Positions 1 through 11,300 of a stretch of 64,000 nucleotides of DNA are shown here, in pieces. The stretch is from Podospora pseudocomata (lineage: Eukaryota; Ascomycota; Sordariomycetes; Sordariales; Podosporaceae). Positions within the stretch are counted from its first letter, which is position 1. Each line of letters begins with the position of its first letter. A program made the position numbers and the translations under genes. Below the pieces are notes generated by a model. The model did no database searches, had not been told where the DNA came from, and saw nothing but the letters and a program-made list of their open reading frames with translations. The stretch lies in the NCBI RefSeq assembly GCF_035222375.1, contig NW_026946363.1:5208001-5272000 (forward strand), read 5' to 3'.

Positions 1-475
1 GGCAACGGTAGGCGGGGACCAAGTTTGGTTCAGAAAACAGGCTGGCGCCCCAACACCTCCCACCCCAAGCTCCCACTCACATCCTTTCGTCGCGACTTTT
101 GACGTCGTCATTTTGGCTTACCCCGTAGCCTTTTTAATTTTCTAGTTTCCGCCCTTTGTCACGCTCATTCCCGCAAGTTACCTTTGACTTATTCTGCGAC
201 GACTCCGTTTGCCGCCAACTTCAACCTCCACAATTCCTCTCGCGCTCTCGGCCGGGCCCTCGTGCGACAACCTCATTTAATTTCGACGCGCACCCGATTT
301 CACAACGTCACCGATCGACCCATATACCCGCAACAGCACCTTGATATGGCCCCTCATCCTTGACAGCTTGGACTGCCCACCGATTGACCTCGAGCACATC
401 GCCTGCTCGCCGGTCTCCAAGCACATTCTTACTTTTCTTCCTTAAATAATACTCAAATCACCAAATCGATACGAG
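1..475 (+). promoter_or_regulatory. Upstream region and leader of rax2, with a 5-codon uORF
   Basis: No gene of its own is visible. The stretch is CT-rich and runs directly into the rax2 start. One upstream ATG lies at 346-348 and opens a five-codon frame ending at 363, well before the main start, so it could mildly reduce translation. The transcription start is not identifiable by eye. Confidence 0.5.
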
Positions 476-3400
476 ATGCGGTTACCATCACGGCGGCACC
501 ATGCCGCGCCACGACGAATGACCACGACTTCGGCCTTTTTACTTCTCGCCTTGTCGTCACTGTCGAGCGCCATCACATTCACCCCAGCTCCTGCGGCAAA
601 CCTCGACTTCTCCAAACTTGGCCGAGTAGCTCTGGCCGGTGACTTCTCGGGGATTTCACTCTACGAATTCGAGGGGCAGAATGAGAGGCCATACAGCACC
701 AATGGCAGCGAACAGCTCCTCGCGAGGATGCCCAATGGCGCCTTCGCCCCAGTCGCCAACACCGACGCGACGATCCGAACAATGTGCGCCTTCGAGGTCG
801 GCGGACGTACTGTTGTGATGGTTGGCGGGAATTTCACGAGCATTGGAGCGGTTGACTCCGAGGTTCAGCAGTCGCCTGGCATGGCACTTTTCGACCCAGC
901 GACAGCCGAGATTACGCCCTTACCGGGGCTCTCTGGCCAGGTCAATGCAGTGCTGTGCGATCAGCAAGCAAATATTGTGTATGTCGGTGGAAGCTTTGTG
1001 GGTGCGAACTCAACCAATGCGATTGCTTGGCAAGGAGAATCACAAACATGGACGAATCTCCCATTTGCGGGGTTTAATGGACCGGTAGCGTCGATAAGCA
1101 AGGCGTCCAACGGGAACATCATCTTCGGCGGCAGTTTCACGGGTCTGGGAAATGCGAGTGCTCCAAGCACGCCAGATGGCCAAGTCATCAACCTGTCGAC
1201 AGCAAGCATTAGCAGCGGTTCTTCGACTTCTACCCAGGGTTTCAGTGATCCGAGGAATATCATTTGCAAGACTGGCGGAGCTGACGGCGCAGGAAGCACC
1301 TGGTTGCTCCAGGACGGCACCCCGGGCTTCTGGTCCGCCAAGTTCGGATTCGGATTCCAGCCCACCAAATTACGCCTTTACAACACTCGCCAGGATGGCA
1401 GGGGAACACAGACATGGCGGTTCACGGCTCTGCCCATCAACGGGATTATGAACTTCACCTATATCGACCCAGCCACCCAGACAAATAAGAGCTGCACGAG
1501 CGAATGCCCACTCAGCAACGACCCGGATCTTAAATTTCAAGATTTCCACTTTGTCAACGTCATTGGCATGAACGAGTTCCGCATCGACATTTCGAGGTTC
1601 TACGGCAGTGGTGGGGGTTTGAACGGAATTGAACTGTTCGCGGACGATATCTACTCGTATGCCATCAACGATTTCAACGAGCCAGCATGCGCAGGCGGCG
1701 AATTCCCATCGGAAGCGACTATCACTGGACCTTGGACAGCTACGCCTTCTCAACAAAGCACCTCTGAATATCTTACTGCCCGCCTTACTGGACCTATTAC
1801 TAATACTTCGGCGTCTGTGGTGTTCACTCCGGATATTCGGGAATCCGGCCACTACTCGCTCAACCTATACACCCCTGGTTGTTTGCAGGACAACACGTGC
1901 TCTACCCGTGGCCGTGTCAAGCTTACCGGACAGATGACAGCTGATCGCACCAAGAGTGAGCCAATCGACCTGGATCTCTACCAGACCAACAACTATGACA
2001 AGTACGACCAGATTTACTTCGGCGCCGTCGATGCTAGCTCAGGTAGCTTCCGCCCCCGTGTCACCATGACCCCTCTTGCCGGACAGTCCTTGGACGAGAT
2101 GACGTTTGTCGCACAGCGCATTGGCTTCACCTTGATTAATAGCACAGGTGGTCTGAATGGGCTGTACGAGTACACGCCTGGCAGAGCAGTCAATGCGAGC
2201 GATTTCATGAGCTCTGCTTTCAACCGCTTGGGAGCTAGTTTCAGGACCGGCTCCGTCGTTAACGCTCTTGCGACGTCAGGTGACACCACCTATATTGCTG
2301 GCAACTTTAGCGCCGGCAATGTTCGAAACATCGTTGCACTGCAGGGCAACGACGCCAACCCCAGACAGCTCGGTGGCACTCTGAATGGCGAGGTCGAGTC
2401 GTTGTTTCTTAACGGGACCAACCTCTTTGTGGGTGGCGGTTTTAACGGCACTGTCAGCGGCTCCTCAACTGGGCTAAGCAATGTTGCGGTTTACGATACC
2501 TCGAGCCGCACCTGGCGTCCCCTGGGCGCTGGCGTCAACGGAATTGTTCAGCACGTGGTTGGTATGACCATGAACATCACCAGCTCGACACCTGAACTTG
2601 TGGTTGCCGTCAATGGAGATTTCGATCAGCTGCGGGCTTTTGGCAACAATCCGGCTGTTGAGGTGGAGGGGTTTGGCATCTGGGTTCCCTCTCAAGGGAA
2701 TTGGTTGCAGAACTTGGACCTGCCGGTTGAGTTGATTGAAGGAATATTGTCAGCCTCGATCCTCAACGTTGACAGCGAAACCTCCCTCTATGCCGGCTCG
2801 CTTGTCTCCAGGGCTCTTGGCGCCTCGGGAGCCGCGATCCTGGGCGAGGATCTCAGCCGCTTCCCTGTCAAGATCCGCCCTACTCCAACTGCCTCCAGCA
2901 CCAGTGCTCTGTCGAAGCGAGATGATGCCCTGGCGGATAAGGGTCTGTCGGGCATCGTCACTGGCGTTTTCGACTCTAGCAACAGCAGAAACCTCACCAT
3001 TCTGGGCGGGCACTTTACTGCTACAGATAGCGATGGTTCCGAAATCCACAATCTCGCCATTATTGATGGCGCTGATGGTGATAAGGTCTCTGGCTTCGGG
3101 CAAGAAATCGCCCAGAACTCGACATTTGTCGCCTTGGCTGTGCACGGAGATACTCTATTTGCTGGTGGCAAAGTGAGGGGCAATGTGAACGGTGTCAATG
3201 TCAGCGGGCTTGTCACCTACAACCTCGCCAGCAAGTCCTTCAACACCCAACCCCAAGCCTTGTCTGGCGATAATGGCACAGTTTCTGCTATTGCCGTGCG
3301 TGGTACCACTGGCGATGTGTACGTCGGAGGATCCTTCAGATCGGCTGGCTCTTTGGGCTGCAACGGTGTCTGCTTCTATAGCACCGCTTCGTCTCAGTGG

Positions 3401-4192
3401 ATTCAGCCTGGACAGAACATGGCCGGTGCTGTTCACTCGCTGATGTGGATTTCCGACAACATCTTGCTTGCTGGCGGCAACCTCACAGTCAACAACACCG
3501 TCTCGACTTTCCTTGCCACCTACAACACCGAAACCCAAACCTGGGACAACTATCCCGGCGCCAGCAACCTTCCTGGCCCAGTCTCGGCCCTCACCAAGGG
3601 CAACAATGAGGGCACTCACATCTGGGCTACTGGCATCAATACCAATGGCACAGTCTACCTGGCCAAGTCGGATGGCACCACCTGGCGCTTCGCCGACGAG
3701 TCTCTCGAGGCTGGCACAGATATCCGTGGTCTCCAAATATTTTCTCTCACCTCTTCTCACGACAACACTGACCTGATCGATTCCAGCGAGGCTCTGATGC
3801 TTACTGGTTCTATCGTCCTTCCCGGCTTCGGCACAGCATCTGCCGTCCTTTTCGACGGTCAAGATTTCAGGCCATATGCCCTCACCAGCAACCGCGGCAA
3901 CACTGCCGGTACCATTTCTCGCATCTTCACTGAGCACAGCAACTTCTTTGACAAGGGCGGTTCACCACTGCCGCTTGTCTTTGTCGTGCTCATCGGCTTG
4001 GGCATCTCCCTGGCGTTGATGCTGTTGATTGTTGTGGCTGGCTTGCTTCTTGATAGGCTACGCAAGAAGCGCGAGGGGTATGTTCCTGCTCCAACATCCA
4101 TGTATGACCGTGGGAGCGGCATTCAAAGGATACCGCCTCATGAGCTGTTGGAGAACTTGAGCAAGGGCCGGTCAGGGGCTCCTCAGGTTTAG
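476..4192 (+). CDS. rax2: Rax2-family cortical polarity marker, type I membrane protein
   Basis: Single-exon frame of 1238 residues. Rax2 proteins mark cortical sites and guide bud-site or hyphal-tip polarity, working with Rax1 at the plasma membrane. Visible here: a basic N-terminus followed by a hydrophobic signal segment (about residues 15-32); a very long extracellular part with many repeated beta-propeller-like VGGxF/AGGxF blocks and abundant N-x-S/T sites; one strong transmembrane helix at about 1165-1192; and a short basic cytoplasmic tail of 46 residues starting DRLRKKREGY. This order and length match fungal Rax2. A second Met at residue 15 sits right before the signal core and is an alternative start. 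The product assignment comes from family architecture and remembered sequence, not a search. Confidence 0.9.
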   Translation: MRLPSRRHHAAPRRMTTTSAFLLLALSSLSSAITFTPAPAANLDFSKLGRVALAGDFSGISLYEFEGQNERPYSTNGSEQLLARMPNGAFAPVANTDATIRTMCAFEVGGRTVVMVGGNFTSIGAVDSEVQQSPGMALFDPATAEITPLPGLSGQVNAVLCDQQANIVYVGGSFVGANSTNAIAWQGESQTWTNLPFAGFNGPVASISKASNGNIIFGGSFTGLGNASAPSTPDGQVINLSTASISSGSSTSTQGFSDPRNIICKTGGADGAGSTWLLQDGTPGFWSAKFGFGFQPTKLRLYNTRQDGRGTQTWRFTALPINGIMNFTYIDPATQTNKSCTSECPLSNDPDLKFQDFHFVNVIGMNEFRIDISRFYGSGGGLNGIELFADDIYSYAINDFNEPACAGGEFPSEATITGPWTATPSQQSTSEYLTARLTGPITNTSASVVFTPDIRESGHYSLNLYTPGCLQDNTCSTRGRVKLTGQMTADRTKSEPIDLDLYQTNNYDKYDQIYFGAVDASSGSFRPRVTMTPLAGQSLDEMTFVAQRIGFTLINSTGGLNGLYEYTPGRAVNASDFMSSAFNRLGASFRTGSVVNALATSGDTTYIAGNFSAGNVRNIVALQGNDANPRQLGGTLNGEVESLFLNGTNLFVGGGFNGTVSGSSTGLSNVAVYDTSSRTWRPLGAGVNGIVQHVVGMTMNITSSTPELVVAVNGDFDQLRAFGNNPAVEVEGFGIWVPSQGNWLQNLDLPVELIEGILSASILNVDSETSLYAGSLVSRALGASGAAILGEDLSRFPVKIRPTPTASSTSALSKRDDALADKGLSGIVTGVFDSSNSRNLTILGGHFTATDSDGSEIHNLAIIDGADGDKVSGFGQEIAQNSTFVALAVHGDTLFAGGKVRGNVNGVNVSGLVTYNLASKSFNTQPQALSGDNGTVSAIAVRGTTGDVYVGGSFRSAGSLGCNGVCFYSTASSQWIQPGQNMAGAVHSLMWISDNILLAGGNLTVNNTVSTFLATYNTETQTWDNYPGASNLPGPVSALTKGNNEGTHIWATGINTNGTVYLAKSDGTTWRFADESLEAGTDIRGLQIFSLTSSHDNTDLIDSSEALMLTGSIVLPGFGTASAVLFDGQDFRPYALTSNRGNTAGTISRIFTEHSNFFDKGGSPLPLVFVVLIGLGISLALMLLIVVAGLLLDRLRKKREGYVPAPTSMYDRGSGIQRIPPHELLENLSKGRSGAPQV

Positions 4193-5228
4193 AGAAGGTT
4201 TAAAGAGAGAAGAGAGTTTCATGCCGCGCATATCTGGGTCTGGGTTTGATGGCGTTACAGCGTTTACAAAAAAGGGGTGCAATGCAAAGGGTCCTGATAC
4301 CACTGGTTTCTTTTTTATTTTCTTTTTGTTTTAAAGACGGGGGTTCAGCATTTGGCGTTTGGAATTATCGTATTGATGAGCATCACATCATACCAAGGCC
4401 GTCTATGAGAGGGGGTACACCATCATGGGAAGGAGGAGAAGGGGGAAGATAATGGTAGGAGGGGGGCAGAGCAAAGTGGGCTTTTATTTCGTTTCTTACC
4501 CATCATTTGGCATTTATGTCCAGATTTCTTTTTGACTTTCGATTCTTTACATCTTACAGTACTTTACCTCCTTTCTCTTGACGAAGCAAATGTCTTGACG
4601 ATAGCTGTTTGTCGATGGGGAGGGTGGATGAAGGTTAACAACGGCTTTTTCTTTCGATTCTTAATGTTTAACCTTGTAACTATACTACCCACATACCCTA
4701 CCCTCTCTGTACCATTTTCCGACGCCAGAAAAAGGAGCGAGATGAAAAGTGGAAGAGAGATAGGAGGGACAGGACAAATTTTGAGGGGAAAGGGAGGGGG
4801 AGAACTTATGTGTTATTATATTATTTGGGGCTTTGTAGATAGCTTTTTTGGGTGTGTGGAGGTGAAAGAGGTTGGCTCTGGGAGGAGTAGGAGAGAATAG
4901 CAGATGGTGTATTTTACCTGCTTGATGTCTTTGATCAGTGCTTGTGGTCTTGTGTGTGCATTTCAGCATTTACTCAGGATCTCGCTGATGTCTACCATTT
5001 GGTCAAGTCTTTGTCGCGCACGTCACCACCTTAACCGACCTACACAGCATCGGTTCCATCGTTTCCACCTTGTGCCATGACTCAAGTGCTAGGCAATTCT
5101 GGACAGCTTGTTCTTTTCATTGAAATGTGTCACACAAATGTTTTTTCAGCCCGAAAGAAGGTTGGTCGCTGACCGAGTCATGAAACACAAAATCACTCAC
5201 CAAACTCCACATCAACAACACCCACAAA
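4193..5228. other. Intergenic DNA downstream of rax2
   Basis: It holds the presumed rax2 3' UTR (T-rich, purine-rich blocks near 4430-4460 and 4735-4800). No coding frame with family motifs or splice support is visible. The ORFs here are short and low-complexity. Confidence 0.5.
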
Positions 5229-5330
5229 GCCCGATTAGCTCAGCTGGTTAGAGCGTCGTACTAATATTGCTCTCTCAGAGTCAATATCAAGTCTATGCGA
5301 AGGTCAACAGTTCAATCCTGTTATTGGGCA
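5229..5330 (+). tRNA. tRNA-Ile: tRNA-Ile(AAU) with intron
   Basis: The cloverleaf can be folded by hand. The acceptor stem 5229-5235 pairs with 5323-5329, with discriminator A at 5330. The D arm starts at 5238. The anticodon stem TCGTA (5256-5260) pairs with TGCGA (5296-5300). The loop CTAATA/A gives anticodon AAT at 5263-5265. The T arm is at 5306-5322 with a TTCAATC loop. A 28-nt intron (5267-5294) interrupts the loop after position 37, the standard eukaryotic site. A TTTT run about 11 nt downstream fits a Pol III terminator. Confidence 0.93.
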
Positions 5331-8300
5331 ATTCCACTCTCTTTTGGTAATGAAGGTGGGGTGGTGTTGGCTTTTTTTGAGTGATGATGTTTAGGGGTTC
5401 CCTTGATGTGTTGGGTAAGGTAGCTGGCAGTTGTGAGAGATACATTGAGGAAGGGGCTTGATGTATGCATTGTTAGCTGCTCCAAGAGCTTTGCTCTGTT
5501 GTCTTGCTCAGTTGGCTCAGTTTCTAGTGCTGGTCTTTAATTGGGTAATTGTGATGGGGCAAACTGCAGTTCAACAAGGTTTTGAGGATGGGTGAAATAT
5601 TTCAATACAGTCTTTGAAAGGCAATAGCTAGGTAGGCTTTTATCGAGAGATAGCTGGCTTTGTTTGCCGAGTTGTGGAGTTGCCATTGGGGGAGGTTGAA
5701 ACTTGGTGGAAGATGCTGGGATTCTCCCATCATGCTCACACAGAACCTGATGTCTTGATTTAAGCATGGAGCGATAATTGTATCTTGGGTAGCTCTATCC
5801 AGGATGGTGGGTTAAAGCGGTAATGTGTGAATGTGGTAATTTGTGAATGTGCTGATGGACACTTGTGTAAATCTGTTAAAGAGAACAGGTTTACCGCCTC
5901 TCTTCCCGAGAGCAAATAGACATCATGATACGCGTGAACTCAGTTTTCATTATCCTAAAAAAAGCAGATTCAAGTGGGGAGAGATTCTTCTTTGCAGCTC
6001 ATATCACCTCTCGGGCACTTTTACTCTCCTATATCGTTGACCTAACATGGCAAAAACCTGGTGTTGAGTATCTGGGAGGGGTGGAGTTATTTGAGTTACT
6101 CTTCACTCTGCTCTCTCTTTACATGATACATCAGAAAGATACTGTATGTGAAGAGAATCGCTGGCGGGATGCGATACTGTGAGGTGGGCATCTGTCAGTG
6201 ACCAGGCAACTGGGGCAGAAATGATTGCTCCAGCCAGTTCGAAGTCTATCTGGGCACTTGGGGAAAGGACTATCGAGACAGAAGGCAAGAGCTGTCGTGA
6301 AAAGAAGGCAGGAGCCACTGTAACAGGAGGCAAAAGCCATCATGGAGTGAGGAGAGGTCATTCTGTCATTTTCTTTATCAGGCGTGGATGAAAATCGCAA
6401 AAGGGGTTCTGTTAAAGCTGGTTTCCCACAAAGAGATCAGTCCAATGAGGTCCTGCCAAAAGGGGTCGTGTGAAAAGGGGTCCTCCCAAAAAGAGGTCTG
6501 TTAAGAAGAGGCCCGTTCAACTGAAGTAAGCTATCAATCAATAAGGATCAATCTAGACTGGTTCCAACCAGAAGAGGTCAGGCAAAAAGAGTCAGGCAAA
6601 GGGGACTCAGTATAAGCAGGTCTAGACCAACAAAAAAGGTTTTGTCGATTGGATGTTTGTCCAGTTGTTGATACAAGAGGGTCACACCCAATAAGTCCGG
6701 TCTTTACTGGTAGATGGAAGTTTAGTGAGGTAATCTCAAATCAACACCGCCTGTTCACCTTTCATGCTCTGCTTCCAATACAGATACTGCCGACAGATAC
6801 CTACTCTATTCCCAGCTACCAAGGTGTTTGGTAGTTGCGGTCCTCTGCAAATAGCAGCTGGTATCCAAAAAGATGTTACCTAATCTTTTACTGCCCCCAT
6901 AGGTAACCAACCTTCGCCATCACCATTTTCCCACCTCAGACAAGACGCAGTAAGCTGTGCAGACACCATCCCACACTAACCCACCCCATTCAAGCCCTGC
7001 GCAAGATTTCCATTCCCAAAACATGCACCCCAAATCCAGGAAAGGCAGGTAGACGCACCTTCGAGCAGGCAAAGAAAACTCCGGATTCGTCCTTGTCACA
7101 CAACACACACATCATCACCGCGCAATCATCCTCTTCGCCACCACGCCAGTCCCGCCTTGTTTCCGTCTGGATGTCGTGATATGCCTCGATGTCTCAAACT
7201 AGAATCCTAGAGCTAAGCCTCACATGAGGGATAGAGGCTTGGTCTTACTCATTCTTTGCTCCTGAATTTGGTGATCTTCCTCCCCACTTCAACACATTAC
7301 CTACCTTGACTATCTTGGTTGCTTGAGGGTTGGGGCATAATCACTGACGATAATTATGATGACGATGGTGTGGATACGACCCTTTTCCAAGTCCAAGTCT
7401 TTGTTCATTGGCCCCAGTTGCTGTTTCCCAGTTTTTCACCTCTCAGTTCCCAGTTCCCCTTTCCCCCCTTTCCCAGATTCCGGCAAAACCACCTAAAAAA
7501 AAAAAAACAAAAAGAAAAAAGGGAGGGGGGTGTGTGCACAGCAGCAGGAAGTAATTTCTCTTACACTCCCCCCTCCCCCCTCGATCCGAGTCAGGGGATG
7601 TATGATGCTGTAGGGGTTCACATTTGGAGCTCGCTCAACTCAGAACTAATTTGTCAACCCACACCCACTCTACATTAGACCCAAGACAATAACCGTTATT
7701 AGGCCGTTGAGGTTATTATGGTTCTCCTTGCCGGGATGTGTGAGATGGAGAGGGGGGGGCTATGGTATGCAAGCTTGGGAGTAACTGGCATAACGGAAGG
7801 ATACCAGGCACAGCAGGCACAGCCTAAAAAGGGGGGTCGGGGCTGGTGATGGTGGACTGACTCTTGCCGAGCACGAAGGGCTGCATACATATTCCTGCTG
7901 CTGTGCGTGGGTAGGGTGTCTACGGAAGGCGAGTCGGGGGGCAGGCCAAGACGAAGACGACACAAACAGTCACACGGCAGTTGGTGTTATCGTTGGTTGG
8001 ACGGGGAGAGTCAGTGAGAAAGGAAAGATGCTTCATGTACTGTGACCTGGTGTGCTACTGGCTGGCTCGTTGGGGGACGACGGGTTGGATGGGCTGGGCA
8101 AGGGAACGGTGGGATGTAAAGGTCTATCTGGTGTGAAGGGCACCCCGAAAAGAGGCGGGGAAGGGTCATGCCAGCAGGCTGCTTGGTTCAGTGCCTCTGG
8201 CCATGCCAGCGAGAGTACGGCCGCTGCGAGCGGGCCATACTGCTGACGAGGGAGCAGTAAGCTTCCTCCCGACATCCTCCACCATCACCGCCCAGGTATC

Positions 8301-11300
8301 ATCACCATCCTCACGACCGCGGAATACGAAAGAACTGACTTTTGGTGTCAGCACACAGTGATAACGAAAGTATACTTGCATGTAGGCAAGACGTGTGACC
8401 GGTCGAAAGTCTCAGAGTCGTACGTTTCTCGCCCGCTCCCCGCGCCCGAGCGAGGAGAGGGAGGAATGGTGAGGAGGTCGGATGGCATCCCACCTCCATC
8501 GCGACCATTCATCACATCCCATCCCATCTCATCCCCGCCGTCGACAGTTCCACAAAGCAGCATGATCCGGTTCACCGCAAGTTGCTGCTCTGCCCACCCG
8601 TCCAGCAAGCCCAGCCATGGTGATGAAATATTAGTAGGCGATGGACCCCGAAAGGCGTGGTTGATTGGTTTCCGGATGTGTCCCGGCGGCATCTTCCTTT
8701 AACCACCTTCCTCTCTCGTCCTGGCGAGGACGCCGACCAGCTGGAATGATGTGGTGGAGAGAGGTTGGCGGTCGATGTCGTGCACGCGAGTAGGTAGCGA
8801 GTGAGCTGACTGGCATGTAGTGTATACATGCCATGCTGTATTCCTGCGCGGGACCCGGCGGGCAGGTTTAGCTACGCAAGACAACAGCGCAACACTCCTC
8901 CACAGTCAGAGAAATGGCTGGCATGTTGAGCTATGCAAAGAGACCCTGAGTGGACAATGATGTGCAAGATCATTGACGAAATCTTTTGGAGCCACTGGTC
9001 AGGTCACCCGACAGTCGGAATGCTGTCGTCGTCGGGCGGTCTACAATCACTTGGCCAAGGCGAAAAGGCGAATACAGTTATGATTGTCGCAGTTTATTGT
9101 GCTATTGACCCACTTAGCCAGCTTTGCCTCGTCTTTTGAACTGTCATGGATAGCGCCTTACCTTGCTGTCAACTCTTCATCGCCAACCAAAGAAGCTCTC
9201 GGTATCAAAACGGGAGAAGCCGCTATTCACGAACTTGCCCATGCGGCTCTCAAAAGTCTCGGTAATTTGTGGCTCTTGCCAAGCGGCCGGTGATGCTCAT
9301 CATTGCTGCCATCTTCCGAACATCTGGGGTTTGGAAAGAGATGGCCGGGGCGGTCGTGCTGTGAGGCGTTGTTGATCACTTGCCAGAAGGAGGTGTCACG
9401 GCCCCTGTCCACACAACTTAGACGATTGCCGCCCGCGACCGCCGCCTGGCGATACGGCAGTCCGGCTGACCTCCTTCACAACTGCCATGTCTCCACCCCC
9501 ACAGAATGCAAGCATCCCCAACGTCGTTTCGAAATGTACAATTCGCAGCTTATTTTCCGGGAATAAACGCTGAAACAAGAAAATAAAATTGAGGTCCCAT
9601 TTCACAATGTAGGGCTCGAGATATCAAGACTAGGGGCCTGCAGTGGTGGCGTCTGGTCGCCTGCAGGAAGCCCAAAACAGGGGCCAAAGTAAACATTGTA
9701 GACGACGCCCAGCCAAACAGATGACTGTTCTCCTGTGTGCGGTTCTTGCCTGCCGCAAGATCGATTCGTGGAGAAGGTAAGATACCGAGAGATGGTTGAG
9801 AGAAAAAGAAACCGTCCAAGCCTCGGACGCCCTGCCGCAGCCTTGACTTTCTTTTTCTGTTTTTCAACTCGGCCCGGTTCGTGACTTTTTCGACAAGAAT
9901 GTCTCAAAGGAAGCTCTTTCTTTGGTTGAGGTTCAGAACCAAACATTAGCCCTGCATCCAGTACCGCGGAACACTCCGCGCATCCGGCCCCATGCACAAT
10001 AAAAGGGGGTGTTATTTTTTTCCCTTTTTGCTTCGCCCAAGGAAATGGGGAAAGGACACAAGTGCGAATAGCGGAGATAAAACACAGAATAAAAAGAAAG
10101 AAGAGTACGAAACGAAGTTCCATTACGGTGACGCCGGCAGCAATGTAGCGTTGATGGGAAATGAGAGTCTGTTTGGGAACTGAGATGATGTGCGCCAGAT
10201 CCATCAAGAGCCATCTTGCTGCACGACAGATCTTGACAGATGCGCGGGGCGTGTCGATCACGATGCGACGGCATTTTCTGGCGTCGCACCCAGTGCCGGG
10301 TCTTGGCTGGTGGTGGTGGTGGTTGAAAAAGGAAAGGTGACATTTCTCACCTTCAGGGGGGCCAAAGGGGCGCATCAAATCCCAAGTCCCACGATTCGTC
10401 CATTTAGGGAAACCCGAAGGTTCTTCCAAGATTCCCCAAATCGATATCTTGGATATCTTGACGTCCTCGACGCGTGCACCGACGTCAAGGCTGGCTTGGC
10501 TTTGTTGAACAGATGTCTGTATTGACGTCGAAGGGCCGATTTGGGGCGGCTTGATGCAGGATGGCGTTTTGGAGGCGTTCGGCAAGAGGTTGGATGAACG
10601 GCGACCACTTCAATATGCCAAGAAGCCCTTGCGAGATCCCGTTTGCGGAGCTAGCCGGAGGTGCCGTTCGTCCAGTTGCCAACGACACTGTTGAACATAC
10701 CCGAAGTCTCAAGCCGAGCGCGGTTCGGAGCCGCGCCTGTCCTCCGCTGTCCTTTTACCTAACCTCAACAAATGCCCTCCGCCCCGTATTACGGCCTCGA
10801 TAAATATCCACCCATCAAGCGTCTAAATCATCACGGGTGAGTGCTTGTGCAACCCCGCAAGCGCAATTGATGGCCGCGGCCCGTTCCAGAGCGCCGTTAT
10901 ACGGAGTACATGATGGGGGAATAATCATCAAAGCGGCACCGCCAAGGTTAACTAAAGGCCCAAGTTGTCGAAGTGGTGTCGACGAGGGGCAGGTCAGCAA
11001 CAGCACGAGAAAGATTTTGTCGATCCTGTGTGTGTGTTGCTTGACAGCATTGCCTCAAAAGATTAAACCTTGAAGCCGTAAAGCATAAATGCCATAATCT
11101 TGTTCGTGTTGTATCCCATCTCAGCATCGATGATTTCCCCATGTCTCGCTCGGGCTTCAACGGCGGCGGATCATTGTGCGCCATCTGAAAAAGTTCCGGT
11201 GTACAGACCTGGACTAGCGGGTCCAGCTCACGGTGGAGATAATGGCTTTGAATAGCGGTAGTTGTGCTGTGTGGCTTCGAGTCTCATTGGAGTGAAGGAG

